Origin: an uncultured Bacteroidota bacterium | GTDB taxonomy: Bacteria; Bacteroidota; Bacteroidia; Bacteroidales; P3 | Direction: 5' to 3' | Assembly (NCBI GenBank): GCA_902776365.1 | Contig: CACYPU010000003.1 | Span: forward strand, 124,001-188,000 | DNA: 64,000 nucleotides | Shown here: positions 57,398 to 64,000 of the stretch, in pieces | Layout: every line of letters starts with the position of its first letter | Numbering within the stretch: position 1 is the first letter of the stretch | Program-made: the position numbers and the translations under genes | Notes under the pieces: model-generated | What the model saw: the letters and a program-made list of their open reading frames with translations, nothing else | Told to the model about the DNA's origin: nothing | The model's database searches: none

Positions 57398-58114
57398 ATG
57401 AAAAAGATATTGATAAGTGTAATTGGATTGATCGGTGTGATTGGAATGATGGGTTGCGAAAAGGAAAAGGTGACCAGAAGCGATGAGCAATCGGTCATCA
57501 GGGATATTTACTATGCCGTCGGCCCGTCCTTTTTGTCGGGCTCCTCGGCCCACCTGACCACCGAGGCAGAGTGGGATGCTCTGCTTGACAACTTCTGCAA
57601 TTTTGCCAAAGAGGGCGAGCAGGTGATCTTCTGCGGTGAGAACCATCCGCAGGCAAAAGGCAACAACTCAGACACACCGACCTCCATCACCACCACCGAC
57701 CGCGAAGAACTGAAGGTATGGATGAAGGAAATGGAGAAAGCCGGCAAGACTGTCCAGATAACCTACAACGAAGACAACGGCACCTGGAACGGCCGCGCCT
57801 ATGCCAACCTCAGGCAGGACATCTCACAGAATCCCCATATGTATTCCGGCACCCTCGATTTCGTCCCCACCCCTGTGCTGGAGGAGCCTCCGCTGGGTGG
57901 CTCGGTATGGGCGATGCATGTGGGCAACGACAGCACACTCATCATCACTGTCCACGGCATGATGATGTGGAACGAAAACGAGACTCCTACCGACGACATG
58001 GCACTGCTGATTGGCGCCGAGGTGATTCTCGAAGGCGTAGTCAACACCCACACCGACCTCAATGGCGACACCTTCTTGACCCTCGACATCAACGTGGATG
58101 TGGAAGAGCAATAA
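57398..58114 (+). CDS. HLTTEAEWDALLD-domain lipoprotein 1
   Basis: A 238-residue lipoprotein with lipobox MMGCE. Residues about 50-145 form a domain shared with the two larger proteins at 60129 and 61217: HLTTEAEWDALLDNFCNFA, then STxxDREELKVWMKEMEKAGKTVQIT and TWNGRAYAN. The C-terminal part (residues 150-238) is different from theirs. The signal-peptide core, VIGLIGVIGMMG, is encoded by four 9-base units (57417-57452). Family and function unknown. Confidence 0.7.
   Translation: MKKILISVIGLIGVIGMMGCEKEKVTRSDEQSVIRDIYYAVGPSFLSGSSAHLTTEAEWDALLDNFCNFAKEGEQVIFCGENHPQAKGNNSDTPTSITTTDREELKVWMKEMEKAGKTVQITYNEDNGTWNGRAYANLRQDISQNPHMYSGTLDFVPTPVLEEPPLGGSVWAMHVGNDSTLIITVHGMMMWNENETPTDDMALLIGAEVILEGVVNTHTDLNGDTFLTLDINVDVEEQ
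57417..57452 (+). repeat. 9-base units coding (V/L/M)IG in a signal peptide
   Basis: Four 9-base steps of the GTAATTGGA/TTGATCGGT/GTGATTGGA/ATGATGGGT type encode VIG-LIG-VIG-MMG, the lipoprotein signal core. Confidence 0.72.
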
Positions 58115-58157
58115 AAACCAATGTTTTATAAAGAAAAACAAAAAAATCAATCCCACT

Positions 58158-58190
58158 GTAGTTTTTTGCCGAGTTGTTGCGTTCTTATAG
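58158..58190 (+). promoter_or_regulatory. ECF-type promoter 2 of the duplicated module
   Basis: GTAGTTTTT (58158-58166), 13 bases, CGTTCTTATAG (58180-58190), followed by a 60-base leader to the lipoprotein gene at 58251. Confidence 0.72.
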
Positions 58191-58250
58191 TCGAAAAGAA
58201 AATCAAACAAACAAAATTTATAATCAAAATTTAAAACACAATTTATTATT

Positions 58251-58796
58251 ATGAAGAAAAACATCCTTATCGCTGCCGTTGCAGCCCTGACCCTCTCCTT
58301 CACCGCCTGCCAGAAAGACGACGTCAACCCCGTCGACAACGGTGGCGTAAACAACAACGCCCGTGTGAAGAGCACCTCCGACCTGCACAACACCGACTGG
58401 ACCTACACCGTGACCAGCACCGAGCTTCTCAACAACCTCCTTGGCACCAACATGCCCTGCATGGACAGCAGCGCTGAAGAGACCTACACTTTCGGTCTGA
58501 ACTTCGACGGCACCTACGCCCACTTCACCTTCCCCGAGAATGTCATGGTCCTTGGCGGCGACGAGGGTATCATGGAACAGATTTCCAGCGTCTCCTATGA
58601 GTATTACTACGACGGCGCCACCCATACCGGCTACCTCGATGGCGTTGCCGACCCCGAGGACGAGGATGCTCCCGCCCACCTGCAGTTCACCTATGATGAT
58701 ACTACCGACGTCATCACCTTCAACCTGAACCTCTTCTACGTTGATGACGAGACCCCCCTCACCCTCACCCTCAACTTCAGCCGTAACAACGAGTAA
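58251..58796 (+). CDS. Lipoprotein under an ECF-type promoter
   Basis: A 181-residue lipoprotein (lipobox FTACQ, Cys near 20). The mature part is polar with TYTFGLNFDGTYAHFTFPENV and YDDTTDVITFNLNLFYVDDETPLTLTLNFSRNNE, suggesting a beta-rich (lipocalin-like) fold, but no family is recognised. It has its own copy of the module promoter and its own terminator, so it is a separate member of the same regulon rather than part of the sigma operon. Confidence 0.72.
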   Translation: MKKNILIAAVAALTLSFTACQKDDVNPVDNGGVNNNARVKSTSDLHNTDWTYTVTSTELLNNLLGTNMPCMDSSAEETYTFGLNFDGTYAHFTFPENVMVLGGDEGIMEQISSVSYEYYYDGATHTGYLDGVADPEDEDAPAHLQFTYDDTTDVITFNLNLFYVDDETPLTLTLNFSRNNE

Positions 58797-58827
58797 AACA
58801 AAGGTTAATAAAAGAATTGCGAATGAA

Positions 58828-58858
58828 GCGCCTGCCGGTTGGCAGGCGCTTTTTTTTG
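58828..58858 (+). terminator. Terminator of the lipoprotein gene
   Basis: GCGCCTGCC pairs with GGCAGGCGC around GGTT, followed by nine T residues. Confidence 0.93.
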
Positions 58859-58875
58859 CTTTTTTTTATGGCATT

Positions 58876-58908
58876 GTAATTTTTCGCTCTCGAGATACGT
58901 TATTATAG
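58876..58908 (+). promoter_or_regulatory. ECF-type promoter 3 of the duplicated module
   Basis: GTAATTTTT (58876-58884), 13 bases, CGTTATTATAG (58898-58908). The sigma-factor GTG start is at 58910, immediately after it. Confidence 0.75.
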
Positions 58909-58909
58909 T

Positions 58910-59386
58910 GTGAAGGAACCAGAAACATTCAACGAGTTGATGCTCCGCTACCGCGGGTTGCTCTTCTCGGTATGCCGCCGCTACAGTGGTGACGGCCTGG
59001 AGGTCGACGACCTGCTGCAAGAGACCATGCTGACACTGTGGAACCTTCGCGAACAGCTCTTTAGCATAACATTAGCCCCGAGACAGGCAGCCTGGATCTG
59101 GCGCGTGGCGCGCAGCACCTGCATCGACCTGCGGCGCAAAAGGAGCAACAACCCTACCCCACTGCCCGACGACTACGACGCTCCCGCCGAAGACACCACG
59201 CTGCACGACACTCTCCACGAACTCATCGCCCAACTGCCCGAACCCGACCGCACCATAGTGACCATGCACCTGGAGGGCTACGAATACAAAGAGATTGGTC
59301 GCAAGACCGGATTGACAAAGAACCACATAGGCATACGTCTGATGAGGATAAAAGAGAAACTGAAACAGCAATGGAACACAATATGA
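58910..59386 (+). CDS. ECF-type sigma factor 2
   Basis: A 158-residue paralogue of the sigma factor at 56174, also with GTG start (MKEPETFNELMLRYRGLLFSVC). Region 2 is DGLEVDDLLQETMLTLWNLREQL and region 4 is LPEPDRTIVTMHLEGYEYKEIGRKTGLTKNHIGIRLMRIKEKL. It overlaps the next gene by 16 bases. Similar promoter and gene order suggest a tandem duplication of the whole module, followed by divergence. Confidence 0.9.
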   Translation: MKEPETFNELMLRYRGLLFSVCRRYSGDGLEVDDLLQETMLTLWNLREQLFSITLAPRQAAWIWRVARSTCIDLRRKRSNNPTPLPDDYDAPAEDTTLHDTLHELIAQLPEPDRTIVTMHLEGYEYKEIGRKTGLTKNHIGIRLMRIKEKLKQQWNTI

Positions 59387-59655
59387 CCTTTGAAGAACTT
59401 TGGGAGCATGAGGAGCGGCAAGGCCTGCAACAGCGTCTGCAGCAGGACTATCCCGCTTGGCAGCGCCGTCGCCGCCTGCGCCGTGGGGTATTGGCCTCGG
59501 TGACGGTGGTGGCTGTAGTCGCGGTGATTTTGCCTTTCACCTTTCACCTTTCTCCTCTCACCTCCTATGATTACGTCTGCTGCAACCGCAGCGGCATCGC
59601 CGACGCACATTGGGCCGACGTGGCCTCTAACATCTTAACCACACCGACGATATGA
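59371..59655 (+). CDS. Anti-sigma-like single-pass membrane protein 2
   Basis: A 94-residue paralogue of the protein at 56673: TFEELWEHEERQGLQQRLQQDYPAW, a membrane segment (VTVVAVVAVILPFTFHLSPLT) and CNRSGIADAHWADVAS. Unlike its paralogue, the segment end FTFHLSPLTS is encoded by four heptamers (59534-59561), an insertion of a few residues at LPIT in the other copy. Ends four bases into the next gene. Confidence 0.72.
   Translation: MEHNMTFEELWEHEERQGLQQRLQQDYPAWQRRRRLRRGVLASVTVVAVVAVILPFTFHLSPLTSYDYVCCNRSGIADAHWADVASNILTTPTI
59534..59561 (+). repeat. Heptamers CTTTCAC/CTTTCTC translated at the end of a membrane segment
   Basis: CTTTCAC, CTTTCAC, CTTTCTC, CTCTCAC. This is the inverse of the AGGTGAA family seen in the two signal peptides. 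Confidence 0.9.
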
Positions 59656-60089
59656 AACGTTTTTTTAAAGGGTTATGGATTATCGGTTATGGGTTATGGA
59701 CGCTGACGCTGTTCGTAGCCTGCACGGCCGAGGTGGACAAGGTGCCGCTCTACCACCAGTACGAGGCCCGCAAGGACCTCACGGTGGCGCAGGTCACGGG
59801 CTTCCAGCTCTGCGACACCGTGAAGACCGCTGTCGTCATCCTCGTGGCCGACGACAGCGCGGCCTGGCAGAGCCTCAAGACCGAGTTCGACATCCGCACC
59901 TCCGAGGGTGTCACCTCCTGGATGGGCGACATCGACCACCCCGCCCAGCGCGTCAAACGCAACGTGCGCCCCGCCTGGCGCGCTATGGCCGTCCACAACG
60001 ACCGCACCATCGCCTTCTACCGCGTCGACAACTCGCTGCAGTACCAGGCCCTGCTCGACTACCAAATGGATAAATTAGTTAATAGATAA
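59652..60089 (+). CDS. Module lipoprotein 2
   Basis: A 145-residue paralogue of the lipoprotein at 56963 (YHQYEARKDLTVAQVTGFQL, then CDTVKTAVVILVADDSAAWQSLKTEFDIR). The lipobox is FVACT. Its signal-peptide core, KGLWIIGYGLWTLTL, is encoded by four heptamers (59670-59697), whereas copy 1 has ordinary sequence there, so the repeat was probably inserted after the duplication. The end runs into another heptamer array. Confidence 0.74.
   Translation: MKRFFKGLWIIGYGLWTLTLFVACTAEVDKVPLYHQYEARKDLTVAQVTGFQLCDTVKTAVVILVADDSAAWQSLKTEFDIRTSEGVTSWMGDIDHPAQRVKRNVRPAWRAMAVHNDRTIAFYRVDNSLQYQALLDYQMDKLVNR
59670..59697 (+). repeat. Heptamers GGGTTAT/GGATTAT translated in a signal peptide
   Basis: GGGTTAT, GGATTAT, CGGTTAT, GGGTTAT, encoding Gly-Leu-Trp-Ile-Ile-Gly-Tyr-Gly-Leu-Trp. 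Confidence 0.9.
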
Positions 60090-60104
60090 AAGATAATAGA
60101 TAAT
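60077..60104. repeat. Heptamers AGTTAAT/AGATAAT over the stop codon
   Basis: AGTTAAT, AGATAAA, AGATAAT, AGATAAT. The lipoprotein stop codon lies within it. Related AGATAAA/AGATAAT units follow the lipoprotein gene at 57380-57396. Confidence 0.82.
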
Positions 60105-60128
60105 AGTTACGATATAAAAACCATCAAA

Positions 60129-61202
60129 ATGAAAACCATCAAACTTTTCGCCCTGCTGGCCGCCGTCCTTACCCTTGCGGCCTGCGAGAAGGAGGGCAAT
60201 CGCCATGAGCGCGACATCGTCTACACCGTGGCCGAACAGACCACCACTACTGTCCACCTCACCACCGAGGCGGAATGGGACGCCCTGCTCGACCAGTTCT
60301 GCGACTACGCCGAAAGCGGTAGCAGCGTCACCTTCCGCAACGCCAAAAGTGCCAACAAGAGTGCCACCAAGGAGGCCGTCACCTACAGCACCACCGACCG
60401 CGAGGCCATGAAACGCTGGATGGCGCAGATGGAGGACGAGGGCAAGACCGTCACCGTGACCTACGACAGCCAGACAGGCACCTGGAACGGCACCGCCTAC
60501 GCCAACGCCACTTCGACAAACCCAGACTGCATCACCTACGCCACGCCCTATCCCGGTGATGCCGTCGGCGTCATCATGACCTTCGACACCGCCAACCATG
60601 TGGTCTACATCACCACCGGCAACCTCCCCGGCCAGACGGCGGTGCACTTCCCCATCGGCAAGTTCCGCTATTTCCGCAGCAGTGACCAACTATTGCTCCA
60701 CGACTACTACAGCATCAACACCTCCTTCGAGGTAAGTTTCACCATCGCCCCTGCGGGAGGCGACACCCTCGACCTCACCTACAACTACGTCGGCAACTGT
60801 CCAGCCGACAACACCCACATCCACCACGCCAGGCTCGTCCCCACCACCCAATACACCACGCTCCACTGTTGCACCGTGGGTTCCGTCAGCGTCACCCTCC
60901 ACATCGACCGTACCAACAACGACCTAGGCTTCGGCCAAAGCGCCGTTTGCTACGGAGACACCAGCATGTACACCAACCCCGACCGACCTTTCAGCAACGG
61001 CAGGTTCAGCTACGCCCTCATGGACCTTGGCGACTACGGCTTCAAATGGAATTTCCTTTTCCAAGAAGACAACCTTGGGGAGATCTACTTCGACATCGAA
61101 AACCCTGGTTCTAACCTTGAGATATGGCACCGATGGACAGAAGGCCAAACCTCCGAGAACCACAATCCCCTGCGCGACTTCGGCTTTGAACGAATTAATT
61201 AA
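60129..61202 (+). CDS. HLTTEAEWDALLD-domain lipoprotein 2
   Basis: A 357-residue lipoprotein (lipobox LAACE, Cys near 19). The first ~130 residues are nearly identical to those of the next gene (HERDIVYTVAEQTTTTV, then HLTTEAEWDALLDQFCDYA, then YDSQTGTWNGTAYAN). The region after about 140 is less alike, although both have ITYAT, a FDT/LDT-xNH-xxYIT segment and end in NPLRDFGFERIN or NPMRDFDFQRIN. The shared N-terminus and the divergent middle suggest a sequence-variable ligand part. It starts 40 bases after the module lipoprotein gene. Confidence 0.72.
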   Translation: MKTIKLFALLAAVLTLAACEKEGNRHERDIVYTVAEQTTTTVHLTTEAEWDALLDQFCDYAESGSSVTFRNAKSANKSATKEAVTYSTTDREAMKRWMAQMEDEGKTVTVTYDSQTGTWNGTAYANATSTNPDCITYATPYPGDAVGVIMTFDTANHVVYITTGNLPGQTAVHFPIGKFRYFRSSDQLLLHDYYSINTSFEVSFTIAPAGGDTLDLTYNYVGNCPADNTHIHHARLVPTTQYTTLHCCTVGSVSVTLHIDRTNNDLGFGQSAVCYGDTSMYTNPDRPFSNGRFSYALMDLGDYGFKWNFLFQEDNLGEIYFDIENPGSNLEIWHRWTEGQTSENHNPLRDFGFERIN

Positions 61203-61216
61203 AGAACAACCAAGAC

Positions 61217-62314
61217 ATGAAAACAACCGTCAAGTTTTTCGCCCTGCTGGCCGTCGTGTTGAGCTTTGCGGCCTGCGAGAAGGAGGGCAATCGCCATGAA
61301 CGCGACATCGTCTACACCGTAGCCGAACAAACCACCACTACTGTCCACCTCACCACCGAGGCGGAATGGGACGCCCTGCTCGACCAGTTCTGCGACTACG
61401 CCGAGGATGGCAGCAGCGTCACTTTCCGTAACGCAAACCGCACCACCAAAAGCACCACCAAAGAAGCCGTCACCTACAGCACAAACAACCGAGACGAAAT
61501 GAAGCGTTGGATGGCCCAGATGGAGGCCGAAGGCAAAACCGTCACCGTGACCTACGACTCACAGACCGGCACATGGAACGGCACCGCCTACGCCAACGTG
61601 TCGCCGTCGGTGCCTGCGGGATGCATCACCTACGCCACATCGAACTCGAGCGACGGACACAACTACGGCATCATCCTCACCCTCGACACCGTCAACCATC
61701 TGGCCTACATCACCAACGGCGACGCCTATCTCCTCCACCTCGGCAGCGAGATGCCCGTCCATTTCCCTGCCGGACGCTTCGCCTATGCCCTGAGTGGCAA
61801 CCTCCTCCAACTGCGCACCCTCAACAACAAGAGTTCCTTCGACTACAACATCACCATCACTCACCAGGGCAGCGGCCTCGTGCTCGACTGGCAAACTTCG
61901 GGTCCTTGCCCATCCGACCATGTACACCAAGCCACCGTCTACCCCACCAACCGCTACCAATGCCTGTTGTGCATGAACGAGGCGGGCGAATTCCTCCTCC
62001 ACCTCGACCGCAACAACTACAACAGCCAGAAAGGCCAGGCGTGGGTCAAATACAGAATTGTCCACAACCCACAGACCCACAGCGACCTACCTTTCTACAG
62101 TTGTGTCTTCTCGCTCGATGTCATCATGACCTTCGCGGAGACGGAGTATTCCACCTGGACCCTCTTCTTCCCCCTCTCCTGGCTGGAGGGCGCCCGCATA
62201 GCCGAAATCGAGAACCCCGGCGACAACCCCGAGATATGGCATGTGGCGGGAGAGGTGGTCACCACCGAGAACTACAACCCCATGCGCGACTTCGATTTCC
62301 AAAGAATCAATTAA
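61217..62314 (+). CDS. HLTTEAEWDALLD-domain lipoprotein 3
   Basis: A 365-residue paralogue of the previous gene, starting 14 bases after it (lipobox FAACE). Residues up to about 130 are almost unchanged even at base level (TACACCGTAGCCGAACAAAC versus TACACCGTGGCCGAACAGAC), so duplication or gene conversion must be recent. The middle (about 135-330) has diverged strongly. Function unknown; probably outer-membrane lipoproteins controlled by the upstream sigma factor. Confidence 0.72.
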   Translation: MKTTVKFFALLAVVLSFAACEKEGNRHERDIVYTVAEQTTTTVHLTTEAEWDALLDQFCDYAEDGSSVTFRNANRTTKSTTKEAVTYSTNNRDEMKRWMAQMEAEGKTVTVTYDSQTGTWNGTAYANVSPSVPAGCITYATSNSSDGHNYGIILTLDTVNHLAYITNGDAYLLHLGSEMPVHFPAGRFAYALSGNLLQLRTLNNKSSFDYNITITHQGSGLVLDWQTSGPCPSDHVHQATVYPTNRYQCLLCMNEAGEFLLHLDRNNYNSQKGQAWVKYRIVHNPQTHSDLPFYSCVFSLDVIMTFAETEYSTWTLFFPLSWLEGARIAEIENPGDNPEIWHVAGEVVTTENYNPMRDFDFQRIN

Positions 62315-62339
62315 TGTATAACGGCCAAAACAAAACATC

Positions 62340-64000
62340 ATGAAAAAACTATTGTTCTTGTTCCTCCTGCCGTTCTGCCTCCAAGCGCAGGAAATGGATT
62401 TGCCTCTCTTCGAGGACTTCGACAGCTATGCCATCGGCTCGTGGCCTCCCGGCTGGCACCGTCTGCGCACTTACGGCTCCTTCCCGGCAGTGAGCAGCCA
62501 GAGTCACTATAGCGGCAACCGCTCGATGATGCTGGAAGCGGAGAACGACACCCTGCTCTTTTGCTCCCCTTCGCCCGTTCCCACCGATGGCAACAATATC
62601 TATGTGCGCTACTACGCTTATATGTATATGAACCCCTATGCCTCCCATTTCGGCACGAAGTGGATTAAAGCCGGCGTGATGACCGACACTTCGGACTTCT
62701 CCACCTTTGTCGTCCTGGACAGCGTGGACGCCCACGAGATGGGCGAAGCATTCGAGGAACGCGAGTTTCATACCCGCAGCCTCGATTCCTCGGCCTCCTA
62801 CTGGGTGGCATGGATGTTCTTCAGCACCGAGAACTATTTGCACGGCTGGGGCGACAATGACGGATTCGTTGACGACATCTATATTGACGAGATACCCACC
62901 TGCATGCATGTGATTTCTGTCGATGCCACCGAAGTGAGCACCGAGAGCATCACGCTCTCATGGACAAACCACGAACTCAACACCTACCACAATTATGCGG
63001 TGAACTATTGGTCGGACGGCGGCGACACCCTCAGTGTCTACACCACCGACACCTTCTACACCTTCACCTTCCTCACACCCAACACGCTCTACACCTTCAG
63101 CGTGACGGCCGACTGCGGCGACGAGCGGACGTTCACCATCAGTGTCCGCACGGCCTGCGAGCCCATCTCCATCCCTTATGTGGAAGGGTTCGAAAACCAA
63201 GCCGATGGAGTGCCACCTTCCTGCTGGAGTATCTTGAATGGCGAAGTGAAGGCCCTTGCAAACCAGGCTCACAGCGGCACAAAGCGGCTGGATTTCCACT
63301 GCCCGGTCAATACCGTCACAGGAAATATCACAGGGTCGGCCATTGCTATCCTGCCTCTGCTGGAGGAAGAGGCCAACACCCTGCAGCTCTCCCTTTGGAC
63401 TCGTCCGGCAAGCAGTTATGCCGGCTGTGGTTCCCTCTCGGTGGGCTACATGACCGATCCCGCCGACGAAAACACCTTCAATGCCCTCGAGACCTACAGC
63501 TACAGGGATTACGCCGCCCCGGACGGTGCCGAGTACACAGAGTATCGGAAGAAGACCGTTTTGTTCGTCGATGTCCCCGAGGGTGCGAGAATGGCTCTCC
63601 GCCACAACGAGGGCTACAGCCACTGGCATGTGGACGACATCCGTGTGGATTCGCTGCCGCCCTGCCTGCCGGTGAAGCATCCAGCGGTGAGCGACGTGAC
63701 CGATTCCAGTGCCACCGTCCATTGGGCACCCCGCGAGGGGCAGTCGGCCTGGTATGTCAAAATCGGCAACACTGTCTACACCACCAACGACACCTCCTAC
63801 ACGCTGACAGGCCTCTTGCCCAACATCCTCTACACCGTCCATGTGGCCACCTGTTGCGGAAGCGACACCTCGGTGTGGCGTAGCGTCAGCTTCAAGACCG
63901 ATTGCACAATGGGTTCTGGCGATGTGACTATCCAGATGGAATCTCCCTCAAGGACGGGATGGTTCGGCGACGCCAAATTATACTTCTTCCAATATGGCCA
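62340..64000 (+). CDS. Large surface protein with repeated jelly-roll and fibronectin III-like modules (partial)
   Basis: An open frame from the ATG at 62340 with no stop to the end of the window (about 553 residues so far). It has a signal peptide (MKKLLFLFLLPFCLQAQ). Residues about 20-180 resemble a choice-of-anchor J domain (LFEDFDSYAIGSWPPGWH, YWVAWMFFST, FVDDIYIDEI). A fibronectin III-like module follows (SVDATEVSTESITLSWTNHEL, TPNTLYTFSVTADCGD), then a second anchor-J module (YVEGFENQADGVPPSCWSIL, WHVDDIRVDSLPPCLPV) and a second fibronectin module. It is probably exported to the surface and may bind host or dietary glycans. The C-terminal sorting region is outside the window. Confidence 0.75.
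   Translation, partial: MKKLLFLFLLPFCLQAQEMDLPLFEDFDSYAIGSWPPGWHRLRTYGSFPAVSSQSHYSGNRSMMLEAENDTLLFCSPSPVPTDGNNIYVRYYAYMYMNPYASHFGTKWIKAGVMTDTSDFSTFVVLDSVDAHEMGEAFEEREFHTRSLDSSASYWVAWMFFSTENYLHGWGDNDGFVDDIYIDEIPTCMHVISVDATEVSTESITLSWTNHELNTYHNYAVNYWSDGGDTLSVYTTDTFYTFTFLTPNTLYTFSVTADCGDERTFTISVRTACEPISIPYVEGFENQADGVPPSCWSILNGEVKALANQAHSGTKRLDFHCPVNTVTGNITGSAIAILPLLEEEANTLQLSLWTRPASSYAGCGSLSVGYMTDPADENTFNALETYSYRDYAAPDGAEYTEYRKKTVLFVDVPEGARMALRHNEGYSHWHVDDIRVDSLPPCLPVKHPAVSDVTDSSATVHWAPREGQSAWYVKIGNTVYTTNDTSYTLTGLLPNILYTVHVATCCGSDTSVWRSVSFKTDCTMGSGDVTIQMESPSRTGWFGDAKLYFFQYG

Overview
The window is a gene-dense piece of a Bacteroidota chromosome, most likely an uncultured gut or rumen Bacteroidales. 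Coding DNA is GC-rich and intergenic DNA is AT-rich. The evidence for the phylum is the TAnnTTTG-type -7 promoter boxes (for example TATCTTTG at 21022, 31366 and 46992), a DUF3276/PUR protein, DUF5683 and DUF5106-type proteins, many lipoproteins and TonB-like C-terminal domains, and a lysine-fermentation dehydrogenase. No tRNA, rRNA, transposase or CRISPR array was seen.

Layout: 1-5.1 kb, envelope proteins, mutL and a rhomboid protease. 5.2-8.1 kb, kdd, a TonB-domain protein and a glycosyltransferase. 8.1-20.9 kb, a long minus-strand run of housekeeping genes (permease, tsaB, LolA-like, folE, an rRNA methyltransferase, rpe, YitT, YggS, topB, prmA, truA). 21.1-21.8 kb, a small AT-rich two-gene insert. 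22-30.8 kb, pheT, glnS, a LEA-like lipoprotein, an M20 amidohydrolase, and murD next to a MurL-type epimerase. 30.9-38 kb, yajC and a TetR/TolC/MFP/RND efflux operon ending in a PII-like gene. 38.2-46.7 kb, pruA, an ECF sigma/anti-sigma/Spy-like operon, TonB-ExbD-ExbB, DUF5683, parB-parA and DUF3276. 47-49.9 kb, a cobalamin riboswitch before nrdD-nrdG. 49.9-56 kb, an XRE regulator with an operator-like array, AlkD-like repair, macro-like and WG-repeat proteins, typA. 56.1-64 kb, a tandemly duplicated ECF sigma/anti-sigma/lipoprotein module and a large adhesin-like protein running off the end.

The most unusual signal is a chromosome-wide population of short tandem repeats with unit lengths of 7, 8, 9 or 11 bases, often arranged as palindromes (direct units, a core, then inverted units). 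They lie between genes, across stop codons and, strikingly, inside more than a dozen conserved genes. One family is a 77-bp palindrome made of eleven 7-base units, present four times. Three copies are translated inside rlmI, truA and murL in the same frame, giving nearly the same extra peptide. A second palindromic family is present twice in pheT, and one of those copies coincides with a frameshift that splits the gene. Other arrays supply the hydrophobic core of signal peptides or a membrane segment in at least five proteins. This resembles Rickettsia palindromic elements or cyanobacterial heptanucleotide repeats in behaviour, but the units are different.

The second notable system is the duplicated ECF module at 56.1-62.3 kb. 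Three promoters there share one pattern, GTAGTTTTT (GTAATTTTT in the third), 13 bases, then CGTTATTATAG (CGTTCTTATAG in the second). Two of them end 1-2 bases before a GTG start codon, so those sigma-factor messages are probably leaderless. All functions are inferred by reading motifs; no database search was possible.
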